Shown here one piece after another: positions 25,984-35,423 of a stretch of DNA of 64,000 bases. The stretch is from Actinomycetota bacterium. GTDB taxonomy: Bacteria > Actinomycetota > Actinomycetes > Streptosporangiales > Streptosporangiaceae. Location: the NCBI GenBank assembly GCA_027314515.1, contig DAHVAR010000073.1:62001-126000 (forward strand). The letters are read 5' to 3'. Numbering within the stretch: position 1 is the stretch's first letter; each line of letters opens with the position of its first letter. Position numbers and translations under genes: made by a program. The notes under the pieces are model-generated. The model searched no databases and was not told the DNA's origin. It saw only the letters and a program-made list of their open reading frames with translations.

Positions 25984-27057
25984 TCAGGACACTTCCGCGT
26001 AGGCCAGCTCGAGCAATTCCTCCGGCGGGTCCGCCATGATGCCCGGCCTGGCCAGCCCGTCCAGCACCACCAGCCGGAGCTTCGCCGCCCTGGACTTCTT
26101 GTCCATCGCCATCGCGGCGCGCAAGGCCGGCCACGCCCCCGGCCGGTAGCGCACCGGCAGCCCGACGGCCGTCAGCACGGACCTGTGACGCTGCGCGGTC
26201 GCCGCCTCAAGGCGCCCGGCCAGCCTGGCGAGCGAGGCGGCGAAGCACATCCCGATCGAGACCGCGTCGCCGTGCCGCATCCTGAAGTCCTCGGCCCGCT
26301 CGATCGCGTGACCTAGCGTATGCCCGTAGTTGAGTACCTCCCGCGGCCCGGACTCCCGCAGGTCGGCCGACACCACCTCGGCCTTTACCCGGATTGCCCG
26401 CTCGATCAGCTCGCGCTCGCGCGGTCCGCCGGGCCGGGCCGCGCCCGCCGGATCGGATTCGATCAGGTCCAGGATCGCCGGGTCGGCGATGAAGCCCGCC
26501 TTGATCACCTCTGCCAGCCCGCTGACGTACTCAGCCGGCGGCAAGGTGGCCAGCACCGCCGTGTCGGCCAGCACCCCGGCCGGCGGCCAGAAGGCGCCCA
26601 CCAGGTTCTTGCCGTCGGCGGTGTTGATCGCGGTCTTGCCGCCGATCGCGGCGTCGGTCATGGCCAGCAGCGATGTCGGCACCAGCACCAGCCGGACGCC
26701 GCGCAGCCAGGTCGCCGCCACGAACCCGGCCAGGTCAGTGACGGCGCCGCCGCCGACACCGACGATCGCGTCCGCGCGGCCGACGCCCGCGGCTGCCAGC
26801 TGCGACCAGAGCCGGGCGGCGACGCCGGCTTCCTTGGCCGCCTCGCCGTCCGGCACCGGCTCTGGCGCCACCGCGTACCCGGCCGCCGACAGCGCCTGGC
26901 ACACCCCGGCCGCGATGCCGGCCAGGCTGACCGAGTGGATGACCACCACGGTCCTGGCCGCGGCGCCGACGAGTGAGGGCAACTCGGCCAGCGCGCCGGT
27001 ACCCACGGTCACCTCGTAACGGTGATCGCCGCCGACCACGATCCGCGTAGCGCTCAC
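25984..27057 (-). CDS. aroB: 3-dehydroquinate synthase
   Basis: 357 residues, full length. It converts DAHP to 3-dehydroquinate using NAD and a divalent metal. The NAD site is VGGGAVTDLAGFVAATWLRG. IPTSLL-type VPTSLLAMTDAAIGGKTAIN and the metal ligands in GHTLGHAIE and RHGDAVSIGM are present. The GTG start overlaps the aroK stop in GTGA. Confidence 0.96.
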   Translation of the reverse strand: MSATRIVVGGDHRYEVTVGTGALAELPSLVGAAARTVVVIHSVSLAGIAAGVCQALSAAGYAVAPEPVPDGEAAKEAGVAARLWSQLAAAGVGRADAIVGVGGGAVTDLAGFVAATWLRGVRLVLVPTSLLAMTDAAIGGKTAINTADGKNLVGAFWPPAGVLADTAVLATLPPAEYVSGLAEVIKAGFIADPAILDLIESDPAGAARPGGPRERELIERAIRVKAEVVSADLRESGPREVLNYGHTLGHAIERAEDFRMRHGDAVSIGMCFAASLARLAGRLEAATAQRHRSVLTAVGLPVRYRPGAWPALRAAMAMDKKSRAAKLRLVVLDGLARPGIMADPPEELLELAYAEVS

Positions 27058-27698
27058 CGCCCGGCGCCCTGCGCGCCCGGCGCACTGCCGGCTGCCGCTC
27101 CGCCGGCCATCACGGTGGCCGCTCTCCCGGCAATTTCCGCGGCGATCTCGTCCGGTTCCCGCCCGTCGGTGCTGACCGTCAGCCAGGCCAGCCTGTCGTA
27201 CACCGGCAGGCGCTGGTCCAGCAGCGACTTCAGCTGGGCGCGGGGGTTGGTGCCGATCAGCAGCGGCCTGGCGCGGTCCAGTCCGACCCGCTTGGCCAGT
27301 TCGGCAAAACCGGTCTGCAGATACACCACCGCGCGCCCGGCAAGCTGCGCCTGTGCCTGCTCGTCCATAACCGCGCCGCCGCCAAGTCCGACGACCCCGG
27401 CAATGCCCGTTCCCGCCGTGGCGGTGCCGTCGCGCTGAGCGCTGCCGCCGGTGAGCGCAGCCGCCACGGCCGTGCGCTCCAGCCGGCGGAACTCCGGCTC
27501 GCCGTCGGTGATGAAAATATCGCTGACCGGCTTCCCGGCAGCCGCTTCGACCATGGCGTCGGTGTCGGTGAACGGCACGCCGAGCCGGGCCGCCAGCATC
27601 GTGCCCACCGTCGACTTGCCGGCGCCCGGTGCCCCGATCAGGACAACCGGGGGGAACGGGGCAGCACCGGGCTGCCCGCCCGGTCCGCGCGCGGTCAC
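27054..27698 (-). CDS. aroK: Shikimate kinase
   Basis: 214 residues, longer than the usual 170-180 because of an N-terminal lead, an Ala/Gly/Thr insertion (about 95-115) and a Gly/Ala tail. Walker A is GAPGAGKST, the shikimate-binding Asp is in FTDTDAMVE, and [10 protein letters not shown] and RARPLL are present. It phosphorylates shikimate at O3. Its start and stop overlap aroC and aroB in GTGA. Confidence 0.93.
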   Translation of the reverse strand: MTARGPGGQPGAAPFPPVVLIGAPGAGKSTVGTMLAARLGVPFTDTDAMVEAAAGKPVSDIFITDGEPEFRRLERTAVAAALTGGSAQRDGTATAGTGIAGVVGLGGGAVMDEQAQAQLAGRAVVYLQTGFAELAKRVGLDRARPLLIGTNPRAQLKSLLDQRLPVYDRLAWLTVSTDGREPDEIAAEIAGRAATVMAGGAAAGSAPGAQGAGR

Positions 27699-28873
27699 CG
27701 GACCACCATCGCGCCGAGGTAGGCCCTGGCGTTCCGCGCGGTCTCGGCCACGCTGTCGCCGCCGAATTTCTCCAGCACGGCGTCGGCCAGTATGAGCGCG
27801 GCCATCGCCTCGGCCACCACGCCGGCCGCTGGTACCGCGGTCACGTCACTGCGCTGGTTGATCGCGCTGGCCGCCTCGCCGGTCCGCACGTCGACGGTGC
27901 GGAGCGCGCGCGGCACGGTCGATATCGGCTTCATCGCGGCCCGCAGCCTGATCGGCTCGCCGGTGCTCATCCCGCCCTCAATTCCGCCCGCCCTGTTGGT
28001 CAGCCGCCTGATCCCGGAGTCGCTGCCTTCGATCTCGTCATGCGCCAGCGACCCGCGCCGGGCCGCGGTCGTGAACCCGTCGCCCACCTCGACGCCCTTC
28101 ATGGCCTGGATGCTCATCAGCGCGCCCGCCAGCCTGCCGTCCAGGCGCCGGTCCCAGTGGACGTGACTGCCAAGGCCGGGCGGCAGCCCGTAGGCGATCA
28201 CCTCGACGACCCCGCCGAGCGTATCGCCGTCACGGCGCGCGGCATCGACTTCGGCCTGCATCGCGGTGCTGGCGCTGGCGTCCAGGCAGCGCACCGGGTC
28301 GGCATCGATCCGGGCCTGGTCCTGCGGGCCGGGCAGGTACTCGCCGGGCGCCTGCACCGTGCCGATCGCGACCACGTGACTGACGATCTCCGCTCCCAGT
28401 ACCTGGCGCACCAGCCGCCTGGCGATCTCGCCGAGCGCGACCCGGGCCGCCGTCTCCCTGGCACTGGCCCGCTCGAGGACCGGACGGGCGTCGTCGTGGC
28501 CGTACTTCTGCATGCCCGCCAGATCCGCGTGGCCGGGCCGCGGCCTGGTCAGCGGGGCGCCCCGGGCCTGCCCGGCCAGGAGCTGCTCCTCGACCGGGTC
28601 GGCTGACATCACGGTCTCCCACTTCGGCCACTCGGTGTTGCCGATCCTGATCGCCACGGGGCTGCCCAGCGTGAGCCCGTGCCGGACGCCGCCGGTGAGC
28701 TCGACCTCGTCCCGCTCGAACTTCATCCGGGCACCCCGGCCGTACCCCGCCCGGCGCCGGGCTAGCGCGAACGCGAGATCGTCCGTCGTCACCGCGACGC
28801 CCGACGGCACGCCCTCGCACACGGCGACCAGGGCACGGCCGTGCGATTCTCCCGCTGTCAGCCACCGCAGCAT
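27695..28873 (-). CDS. aroC: Chorismate synthase
   Basis: About 392 residues. It makes chorismate from EPSP and needs reduced FMN. Family signatures are [18 protein letters not shown] near the N-terminus, [11 protein letters not shown], and [18 protein letters not shown] with [11 protein letters not shown] 28873 starts [12 protein letters not shown] as in relatives; the longer frame upstream is not family-like. It is the first gene of aroCKBQ. The promoter is presumably in 28874-28950. Confidence 0.96.
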   Translation of the reverse strand: MLRWLTAGESHGRALVAVCEGVPSGVAVTTDDLAFALARRRAGYGRGARMKFERDEVELTGGVRHGLTLGSPVAIRIGNTEWPKWETVMSADPVEEQLLAGQARGAPLTRPRPGHADLAGMQKYGHDDARPVLERASARETAARVALGEIARRLVRQVLGAEIVSHVVAIGTVQAPGEYLPGPQDQARIDADPVRCLDASASTAMQAEVDAARRDGDTLGGVVEVIAYGLPPGLGSHVHWDRRLDGRLAGALMSIQAMKGVEVGDGFTTAARRGSLAHDEIEGSDSGIRRLTNRAGGIEGGMSTGEPIRLRAAMKPISTVPRALRTVDVRTGEAASAINQRSDVTAVPAAGVVAEAMAALILADAVLEKFGGDSVAETARNARAYLGAMVVR

Positions 28874-29070
28874 GCTGCCGATCTTGCCACGCTGGCCGCG
28901 CCGGTGTTCCGTTAGCCGGCGCCCCAGGCCGGTCCGGGGCGGCCGTCGCACGCCGTTTGCCTGGCCGGCCGCCGGGTATCCCGGCATAGCGATCGGGGGA
29001 ATTCGTCGGCCTTGCAACTGCCTTGCACCTGTTCCTTGCGCATGCCTCACGCCTGCCTTACGCCTGCCAG

Positions 29071-29097
29071 CACCTGCCGCCGTGATGACGGCAGGTG
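29071..29097 (+). terminator. Hairpin before the 29139 gene (attenuator or terminator candidate)
   Basis: A 9-bp perfect stem CACCTGCCG/CGGCAGGTG with a 9-nt loop, followed by TGCTTT. It lies 42 bp upstream of the start at 29139, in the probable 5' leader, so it could attenuate that gene. A role as a structured leader is equally possible. Confidence 0.4.
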
Positions 29098-29138
29098 TGC
29101 TTTGCCATGGTGCGAGCGGTTCTCGGGGAGGAACCTTC

Positions 29139-29930
29139 ATGCGGCTGATGCGGCGATTTGCCGTTCAAGTGACGCAAGGTCCCAGCCTGGCCAGCCCGCC
29201 TGGCCGGGAAGGTTTCGCGTGGCTGGGTTTCGCGCGGCTGGGTTTCGCGCGGGTCCGTGCCGTTGTGCGCCTGGCGACTGCGGACCTGGTTACCGTGCTG
29301 GCTGCGGGTCTAGCCGTGCTGGCCGCCGTGCTAGCCGTCAGCGCCGGTCCGGCGCTGGCGACGGCGGCCGGTCCGGTGCTGGGTCCGCCGACCGGCAATC
29401 TGGCCTCGGTAGTCCCCTCTACCGCGGTCGCGGGCGGCCGAGTGACGTTCACGGTGTTCTGCGGCAGCAGCGCCAGCGCGGCGACGCTCTCGGGCCATGC
29501 CCTCGGGCTGCCCCGGCATATCCAGATGCGGGCCAGCCCGCCGAGCGGTGAGTTCACCGTCTCGGTCATCTTGCCGGGGCACATCAGGCCCGCCACGTAT
29601 CAGCCCGGCATCGAGTGCTCGGACGGTACGGCGACATCCGCGCGGCTGCTGATTCCGGCGTTCGGGGCGGGCGGCACCGCGCAGTCTGGTGACGGCGCCA
29701 CGTCAGCGACCACCTGGCTCGCCGCTGCAGGGCTGGTCCTCATCGGCGTGGGCGTGGTGACCGGCACCCTCGCGCTCCGGCGCCGCAGGTCTGGTCGCTC
29801 CGGGCTGGGTCGGCCAGATCACTCAGGCAGCTCAGAAACCTCAGGGAATTCCGAAGACGCAGAGGACTCAGAAGACGCAGAGAAGTCAGAACGCTTTGAC
29901 TACTCTAGCTACACCAATTTCCGGTTCTGA
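29139..29930 (+). CDS. Membrane-anchored extracellular protein of unknown function
   Basis: 263 residues. There is a basic N-terminus, a hydrophobic segment at about 44-70 ([20 protein letters not shown]), a beta-rich region (about 75-175) that may be Ig-like, a second hydrophobic segment at about 190-212 and an acidic Ser/Glu-rich tail. The build suggests a surface domain held by a C-terminal helix. ATG 29139 has GGGGAGG about seven bases upstream. I do not recognise the family. Confidence 0.7.
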   Translation: MRLMRRFAVQVTQGPSLASPPGREGFAWLGFARLGFARVRAVVRLATADLVTVLAAGLAVLAAVLAVSAGPALATAAGPVLGPPTGNLASVVPSTAVAGGRVTFTVFCGSSASAATLSGHALGLPRHIQMRASPPSGEFTVSVILPGHIRPATYQPGIECSDGTATSARLLIPAFGAGGTAQSGDGATSATTWLAAAGLVLIGVGVVTGTLALRRRRSGRSGLGRPDHSGSSETSGNSEDAEDSEDAEKSERFDYSSYTNFRF

Positions 29931-29932
29931 CC

Positions 29933-30394
29933 TCACCAGGCAGCCCCGGTCATTCCGGGCCCGAGCTCGATATCGACCTGGTCAGGCTCGATGGCCATGC
30001 CGCATGCACGGCAGACAAGCTGCTGTTCGACGTCGCCGCCGCACTCGGCGTGCCGGTAGATGACCGGGCGCCCGTTGGGCGCCGCCCAGCGATCGCCCCA
30101 GTCCGTCAGGGCAATGATCACGGGGGCGAGATCTCGGCCCTTCCGGGTCAGGCGGTACTCCTGATAGGCCGCGCCTTCGGGCAAGAAGCGCTCCATGATC
30201 CCAGCTTCGACGAAGCCGTCCAGCCGGGCAGCAAGGATGTTCCTGGCCAGGCCAAGGCACCGGGCGAAGTCGCTAAAGCGGGTCACGCCGCCAAACAGCG
30301 CGTCCCTGATGATCAGCAGGCTCCAGCGCTCACCCACCACCTCGAGCGCCCGGGCCGCCGAGCAGACCTGGCCCTCGTAGCTGTTCCCGAGCAC
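29933..30394 (-). CDS. HxlR-family winged-helix regulator
   Basis: 153 residues. The HxlR fold is clear: CSAARALEVVGERWSLLIIRDALFGGVTRFSDF, then ILAARLDGFVEAGIMERF and YRLTRKGRDLAPVIIAL. A C-terminal extension has paired cysteines (CGGDV ... CRACGM) that could bind zinc. Such regulators respond to oxidants or small molecules. It converges on the membrane-anchored protein, with stops two bases apart. Confidence 0.92.
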   Translation of the reverse strand: MLGNSYEGQVCSAARALEVVGERWSLLIIRDALFGGVTRFSDFARCLGLARNILAARLDGFVEAGIMERFLPEGAAYQEYRLTRKGRDLAPVIIALTDWGDRWAAPNGRPVIYRHAECGGDVEQQLVCRACGMAIEPDQVDIELGPGMTGAAW

Positions 30395-30413
30395 GAGCCA
30401 AGCGTAGCGCGAC

Positions 30414-30432
30414 TGGTTGCATCATGCGACCA
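30414..30432. promoter_or_regulatory. Inverted repeat upstream of the HxlR gene, operator candidate
   Basis: TGGTTGCA-TCA-TGCGACCA: arms of 8 bp with one mismatch, 20 bp upstream of the HxlR start. Position and size suit an autoregulatory site. Confidence 0.4.
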
Positions 30433-30489
30433 TTGAAACCGGCGGCGCCATGATCGCGAAGGATCTTTAGCCCGAAACGGTGCAATAGT

Positions 30490-30849
30490 TTACGTGTTAA
30501 CGCGGTAGAGCAGCTTCCTATCGAGTTCGGTTAGCCGGGCAGCATCGGCGGCTTCGCTCCACTGAGTGCGGATGATATCGAGTTGGTTATCGATGATCGC
30601 CTGCGCTTGCGCGGAGTCCAGCAAGTAGATCTCACAGGATGAGCGGCAGCTGGCGACTTGGCTGATGCGCTGTCCGTCCCGTCCGATCGCCATTGCCTGA
30701 TTCGCTTGCGGAACGGATCTGGGCTGCGGGCAGATGTCGTATGCCGGAGTGAGCGTGAGGCTGCCGCCGGGGTTGACGAACGCGGCGTGATTTCGGGGGT
30801 GATCATCGGTGTTGCCGACCAGGACGTTGAACACAACGCGCGAGGACAA
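30490..30849 (-). pseudogene. HipA-like kinase, C-terminal fragment
   Basis: About 119 residues read SRVVFNVLVGNTDDHPRNHAAF and LTLTPAYDICPQPR. These are the catalytic loop and metal-binding Asp region of HipA-type toxin kinases. The N-terminal lobe and ATP-binding part are missing, a stop codon precedes the frame at about 30850, and no hipB-type antitoxin is adjacent. It is a remnant of a toxin-antitoxin locus. Confidence 0.75.
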
Positions 30850-31106
30850 CTAGGCCCGGCGAGGCCCGGCCAGCAGGCGCTGGCCCAGGGGTTAGCCCTT
30901 CGGAGACGCCTCCGGCGTGACGGCGTGACGGCTGCGTCCACGCCATGAAACAGGTGCTGCGGCGTCCATCCGTATGATCGCGGTCGTGCTGAGCTGGCCT
31001 CAGCTGCGCCGAGGTCAGCCCGTGATAGCGTCAGAGATGATCATCTGCGATAGATGTCATTGTCTCGCAGTACCCGTCGGAGCGTGCGCAGCCTCGTGAG
31101 TTGTCC

Positions 31107-32717
31107 GTGACCAGACAGGTAGTCAAGCTCGGCTCCAGTTCCATAGCAGGTCGCGACGGACTCGCCCTCGACGTGATCGCTAGCCTGGTCAGCCAGATCG
31201 CAGTGGCACAGCAAGCCGGGCACGAGATCATACTGGTCACCTCGGGCGCCGCCCGGCTTGGCCGGCAGCTCCTGGCGTTCGAGGGACCAACGGCCGGGGC
31301 GGCCCCGGCGCTACAGGCACTCGTCCGCTCCGTGCGGTCAGCCATCAGCACTGCGGCTACTGCCAGCACTGCGGCTACTGCCAGCACTGCGGCTACTGCC
31401 AGCCCTGCGCCTACTGCCAGCCCCGCAACCAGCCGTCCCGGCAGCCTGGCCGCCGCTCCCGCCGACAGCCAGGCCAGGCTCGCTGAGTCGCTTACGGAGG
31501 TGCTGCGCGGCTATGCGAGCAGGGAGGCAGGTCGGCGGCCCGCCGAGACGGCGCTGCCCTCGGCAGTAGGGCAGCCTGCCCTGATGGCCCTGTACCGGCA
31601 GCTTGCCGCCGCGGTCGGCGTCGAGGTATGCCAGATTCTCGTCTCCCGCAGCGATCTGTCATCGGCGCGCGCCATGGCCGACATCGGCCAGCTGCTGCGG
31701 GATGCGGTCAGCCGCGGCCTGCTGCCGATCGTCAACGGCAACGACGCGGCTGACCCGCTGTCGGCGCTCGACAACGACCAGGTCGCGGTGGCGATCGCGG
31801 TAGCCGCGGAAGCGCCGCGGCTGCTGTTCCTCACCGACGTGCGCGCCGCGTACCGGGATGCATCGCTGACCGAGCGCATCGGCCGGCTGACGCCAGCGGA
31901 AGCCAGGGCAGTCCGGGTGGCGGCCGGGGGCACCGGCCGCGGCGGGATGGGCTCGAAGCTCAGCGCGGCCGCGCGGGCCGCCTGTTGCGGGGTCGAGTGC
32001 ACCATCGGCTCGGCCCGCGAGCCGGAGGTGGTGGCGCGCAGCCTCAATCCGCGTGCCCGGATGGGCACCGTCGTGCGCGCGGCTGGTCCTCAGCTCGAGG
32101 CCGCCAGGCGATGGATCGGCGGGATGGCATACTCCGCGGGCTCGGTGCACGTGAACCGGGAAGCCGAGGACAGCCTTCGCAGCGGAAGCACGCTGTTCCT
32201 GTCCGGCGTGAAGCGGGTGGACGGTGACTTCGCCGCCGGCTCGGTGGTGGAACTGCTGGACGTCCGGCATCCCGAGCGGCTGCTCGGCCGGGGATCGGTG
32301 GCCCTGCCGAGTGCCGTCCTGCGGCTGCTGCGCGCTCTTTCCCCGCAGGAAGTCGCGTGCGTGATCTCAGTCATGCTCCGGCTGAGGTATGCCGACCCTG
32401 CCGCCTGGCATCAGCTGCCCGGCGCCGGCGGGCCCGCATCCCTGCTCGACCCGGACCGCTACCCTGACTGCCGTGAGCTTGCGGACGGCACGTCGCGGGC
32501 CTGCCGGGAGGCGTACGCGCAGATCGCCGGGTTCTCCGCGGAGCGGGTTGCCGACCTGGCCGACTCGCTGCTGCTGGCGCAGCCCGCCGTCGCCACGACG
32601 TTCCTGCTCAGCAAGGGGTTTCAGGACGGCCGGGTACCAGGGGATCCGGCGGCGCGCCGGGTGGTGCGCAGCATCCATGCCGTGCACCGCGAGTCGCTCG
32701 TGATGTTCCCCGGCTAG
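31107..32717 (+). CDS. proB: Glutamate 5-kinase-like protein with C-terminal extension
   Basis: About 536 residues against a usual 365-380. The amino-acid kinase domain has KLGSSSIAGRDG, ILVTSGAA, LPIVNGNDA, LFLTDVRAAY and GTGRGGMGSKLSAA. A PUA-like domain (AGSVHVNREAEDSLRSGSTLFLSGVKRVDG) follows at about 345-410. Two oddities: a TAATAS-repeat insertion at about 82-106, and about 115 extra C-terminal residues (from LSPQEVACVISVMLRLRY) that I cannot assign. It phosphorylates glutamate in proline synthesis if it acts like ProB. GTG 31107 is used; TTG 31101 is possible. It converges on proA. Confidence 0.85.
   Translation: MTRQVVKLGSSSIAGRDGLALDVIASLVSQIAVAQQAGHEIILVTSGAARLGRQLLAFEGPTAGAAPALQALVRSVRSAISTAATASTAATASTAATASPAPTASPATSRPGSLAAAPADSQARLAESLTEVLRGYASREAGRRPAETALPSAVGQPALMALYRQLAAAVGVEVCQILVSRSDLSSARAMADIGQLLRDAVSRGLLPIVNGNDAADPLSALDNDQVAVAIAVAAEAPRLLFLTDVRAAYRDASLTERIGRLTPAEARAVRVAAGGTGRGGMGSKLSAAARAACCGVECTIGSAREPEVVARSLNPRARMGTVVRAAGPQLEAARRWIGGMAYSAGSVHVNREAEDSLRSGSTLFLSGVKRVDGDFAAGSVVELLDVRHPERLLGRGSVALPSAVLRLLRALSPQEVACVISVMLRLRYADPAAWHQLPGAGGPASLLDPDRYPDCRELADGTSRACREAYAQIAGFSAERVADLADSLLLAQPAVATTFLLSKGFQDGRVPGDPAARRVVRSIHAVHRESLVMFPG
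31350..31421 (+). repeat. 18-bp tandem repeat, four copies, inside proB
   Basis: Unit ACTGCGGCTACTGCCAGC: three exact copies (31350, 31368, 31386) and a fourth with three changes (31404). It encodes TAATAS repeats in a loop of the kinase domain. Copy number could vary between strains without breaking the frame. Confidence 0.9.
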
Positions 32718-34018
32718 TCACCATCGGCCGCGAGCTGGCCCGAGGCCAGCGGGGAGCCGGCCGGCACCACCACGTACTGACGCAGGCACAGATCGCGGAA
32801 CGTCACCGGGCCGCGCGGTCCAGGCACGACGTCAATGTTGATCCCGGTCTCCGGAAGCGACAGCAGCTTGAATCCGTCCAGCAGGCGGGGTGTCGAGTTC
32901 CAGAACGCGCCCGTTCCGGAATAGGCGCCGATGAAGCGTCCGGCCGCGCCGGCGTCCGAGGCGACGATCGAGGCAGCGAGCCCCGAGGTTTCCCGGTTCG
33001 CGATCTCGGCCGCGTCCAGCGCGCTGTCCGCCGGCGCCACCGTGATCGTCGCCTCGGCACCGGCGTGCAGCGCCCACTCATGACCGAGCGCATGCCGGTG
33101 CGGCGGCAGCGACACCGCGATCCCGATCCGCTCAGCCAGCGCGCTCACCATCGGAACGATCTCGTCCCAGACGGCACGCTGGACCAGCAGCAGGTTCAGC
33201 CGGTTACACACCCCGAGCCGGTCCAGGCTCCGCTCGATGAGCTGCAGCGCCAGCGCGGCGTCGGCGGACCGGTCCACGTAGATCACCGCCCCGCCGTCGG
33301 CATGAGCGAGGGTGCGCACCCCGTGCAGCGCCGCCTCCCTGGCCAGCTCGCGCGTGCTGTCACCGCTGCCGCGCAGGATCACCAGCGGGATGAGCGCCGG
33401 CTGGCGGACCAGGGCAGCGGCGCTCTCCCGGCCGGGAACGCGCACGAGCTGGATCGCCGCCGCCGGCAGCCCCGCGGCCGTCATGGCCGGCCCGACCACT
33501 TCATCGACCAGCGCAGCAGCCGACCTGATCGCGCTGGAGCCGGTGCGCAGCACACCCGCGTTACGCGACTTGATCAGCTGCGAGGCGATATCGACGACGA
33601 CGCCGGGACGAGCCTCGAAGTTAGCCCCGATGACACCGACCGGGCGCCGCCATTCCTGCAGCTCAAGCCCATCGGGCAGGTCGCGGATCCTGGACCTGGC
33701 GGCCTGCGCGGGGATGGTGGCCAGCGCCCGCAACTGGCCTGCCATGGCCTCGACCCGGCCTGCATCCAGGCGCAGCCGGTCAACGAGCGCGTCAGCCATA
33801 CCATCGGCCTTCGCCGCACGGACGTCGCGGGCGTTGGCGTCGATGATGTCCGCGGCCCGTTCCCCGAGCCGGGCCGCGATCGCGATCAGCACGGCGTCCA
33901 GCAGGTCTTCCGGCGCCTCCCGGAGCGCGCCAGCCGCCAGCCGCGCCGCCGCTCCCGCCGCGCTGACGGCCGCGTCCGCGCCATCGCGGGCAGCCGGGCT
34001 GAGGCCTGGCAAACTCAT
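32714..34018 (-). CDS. proA: Glutamate-5-semialdehyde dehydrogenase
   Basis: About 434 residues, full length. It reduces glutamyl-5-phosphate with NADPH in proline synthesis. RRPVGVIGANFEARPGVVVDIAS, LKSR-type IKSRNAGVLRTGSSAI and the catalytic Cys in LDRLGVCNRLN are present. ATG 34018 has a GGGAGG box upstream. Its stop and the proB stop lie on opposite strands of the same CTAG (32714-32717). The sequence looks divergent for a ProA, so a specialised paralogue is possible. Confidence 0.9.
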   Translation of the reverse strand: MSLPGLSPAARDGADAAVSAAGAAARLAAGALREAPEDLLDAVLIAIAARLGERAADIIDANARDVRAAKADGMADALVDRLRLDAGRVEAMAGQLRALATIPAQAARSRIRDLPDGLELQEWRRPVGVIGANFEARPGVVVDIASQLIKSRNAGVLRTGSSAIRSAAALVDEVVGPAMTAAGLPAAAIQLVRVPGRESAAALVRQPALIPLVILRGSGDSTRELAREAALHGVRTLAHADGGAVIYVDRSADAALALQLIERSLDRLGVCNRLNLLLVQRAVWDEIVPMVSALAERIGIAVSLPPHRHALGHEWALHAGAEATITVAPADSALDAAEIANRETSGLAASIVASDAGAAGRFIGAYSGTGAFWNSTPRLLDGFKLLSLPETGINIDVVPGPRGPVTFRDLCLRQYVVVPAGSPLASGQLAADGD

Positions 34019-34301
34019 CCTGCCTCCCGGAATGTGATCGGTCCTGGCCAACACGGCCGCACCTGCCGGGCGCAGCCACCGCCGGCCGACTCTTCGAGCA
34101 TAACCAGCACGCCAGCTTCATGATCGCGAAGGTCTTCTGTCGCTGCCGGGGCAATCCGCCGCGATCGCACCGGCACAGCTTCCGTCCTGCCCGCCCTCGG
34201 CTCCTCAGGCCGGCGCTGTGCCCATTCGCGCCCAGGCAGCCCACTCCGGATCGCGTTTGCGCTGGTCAGGGCTGTACGAAGCAACACTCTCCGGAGCCGT
34301 T

Positions 34302-34328
34302 TGCGCAGGTTGGGTTCCAACCTGCGCA
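34302..34328 (-). terminator. Hairpin terminator after the coiled-coil gene
   Basis: A perfect 12-bp stem, TGCGCAGGTTGG and its complement, with a 3-nt loop. It lies 7 bp past the stop of the minus-strand gene at 34336. It has no T-tract, as is common for actinobacterial terminators. It may also serve the region between the two minus-strand genes. Confidence 0.6.
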
Positions 34329-34335
34329 GACCATC

Positions 34336-35316
34336 TCATCGCGGAGCCCGGCCGCTCGCAGCATCGCGGTCGTGTCGCGCCGCCGCGCGGCTGGCCTGGT
34401 CAAGCTGGCGATTCGCCGCCCTGAGCGCGCGAGCCGCCGCGTCGCGGCGCTGCTCGGATTCCCTGGCCGTGCGCGCGAGCTCCGCGTCCTCACGGCTAGC
34501 TTCGCCAAGCTCGCGCTCGAGGTGCTCGATCCTGCGCCGAAGGAACTGCCGCTGTTCGGCAACGCCGGCAAGCTGATGCTCAGCAGCCTGCAGCGCGCGC
34601 CCCGCCTCGGCCGCGCGGTTGATGGCCGCCTGCACGGCTTCCGCGGCGCGCTCGGCCGTTGCTGCCGCCGGCTCCGGCTCTGTGGCGGCACCGGAAGGTG
34701 CCACGCCGGACGCGCGGTGGCGGGCGGCCGCCGGGCGGCCAGGTCCGGTTCGGGGACCGGGCTTGAGCTGGGGGCCGGCCTGCAGCGCGCGGCCCGCCCG
34801 GCTTTCCCCGCCGGGCAGCGCTAGCGCCGCGGCCAGATCGACCTCGCCAAGCCCGGCGTACGCCAGCGGCTTCGTCAGCCGCCCGGCATGCACGGCGGCC
34901 CTGGCGACCGCATCGGCGAGAGCGGCCTCGAGCGTGGCCCTGACTTCGCCCATCACCACAGCGCTGGCCGGCTGGCCGGCCCGGCTCGCAATGTCCGCCG
35001 CGCACGGCAGCAAGTCATTGATGACGCCCCTGCGCTGTCCGGACAGTTCCCGCAGCCGGCCGCCGGCGAGGGTGCGCTGTGCCTCCTCCAGCGCCTCGGC
35101 AACCTCGATGAGCCGCCCGAGCTGTTCGGGAGCCTGACGCGACAGCTGATTGACAAGCCAGGCGCTCGTGGTTGGCCGGGCCAGCTTCTTGATGGCAGCC
35201 GCGTCGTCCCGCTGACCCGCCTGCCGGGCCTCGCGGGCACGCGCGTCGCGGGCCGCGGTGAACTCCGCCGGGGTAAGCGCGTAGAGCTCGCCGGCAACCT
35301 CGGTCACTGGCTGCAC
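34336..35316 (-). CDS. Conserved actinobacterial coiled-coil protein
   Basis: 326 residues. The N-terminal part (TEVAGELYALTPAEFTAARDARAREARQAG, RPTTSAWLVNQLSRQAPEQLG) is conserved in actinobacteria as an uncharacterised family. An Ala/Pro linker (about 185-215) leads to a long Ala/Arg/Glu-rich coiled coil (about 215-315). No enzyme motif, signal peptide or membrane segment is seen. A cytosolic scaffold or DNA-associated role is possible, but the sequence does not show it. Confidence 0.8.
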   Translation of the reverse strand: MQPVTEVAGELYALTPAEFTAARDARAREARQAGQRDDAAAIKKLARPTTSAWLVNQLSRQAPEQLGRLIEVAEALEEAQRTLAGGRLRELSGQRRGVINDLLPCAADIASRAGQPASAVVMGEVRATLEAALADAVARAAVHAGRLTKPLAYAGLGEVDLAAALALPGGESRAGRALQAGPQLKPGPRTGPGRPAAARHRASGVAPSGAATEPEPAAATAERAAEAVQAAINRAAEAGRALQAAEHQLAGVAEQRQFLRRRIEHLERELGEASREDAELARTARESEQRRDAAARALRAANRQLDQASRAAARHDRDAASGRAPR

Positions 35317-35423
35317 AGATCATCATCGTAATACTGCTGCCCCGGCAGCGGCTGCGCCGCGATCGATCCAGGCGCGGCGCCCGCGCCCCGGCCGGCCGCT
35401 GGTGCAGTATCCCGGCCGCCGGC

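Noticed and set aside
28874-29138. Coding extension joining aroC antisense sequence to the 29139 gene
   Set aside because: The long plus-strand frame from 28512 is antisense to aroC; the Shine-Dalgarno box GGGGAGG places the real start at 29139.
31350-31421. CRISPR-like array
   Set aside because: The repeats are contiguous 18-bp units without spacers, inside a coding frame, and no cas gene is present.
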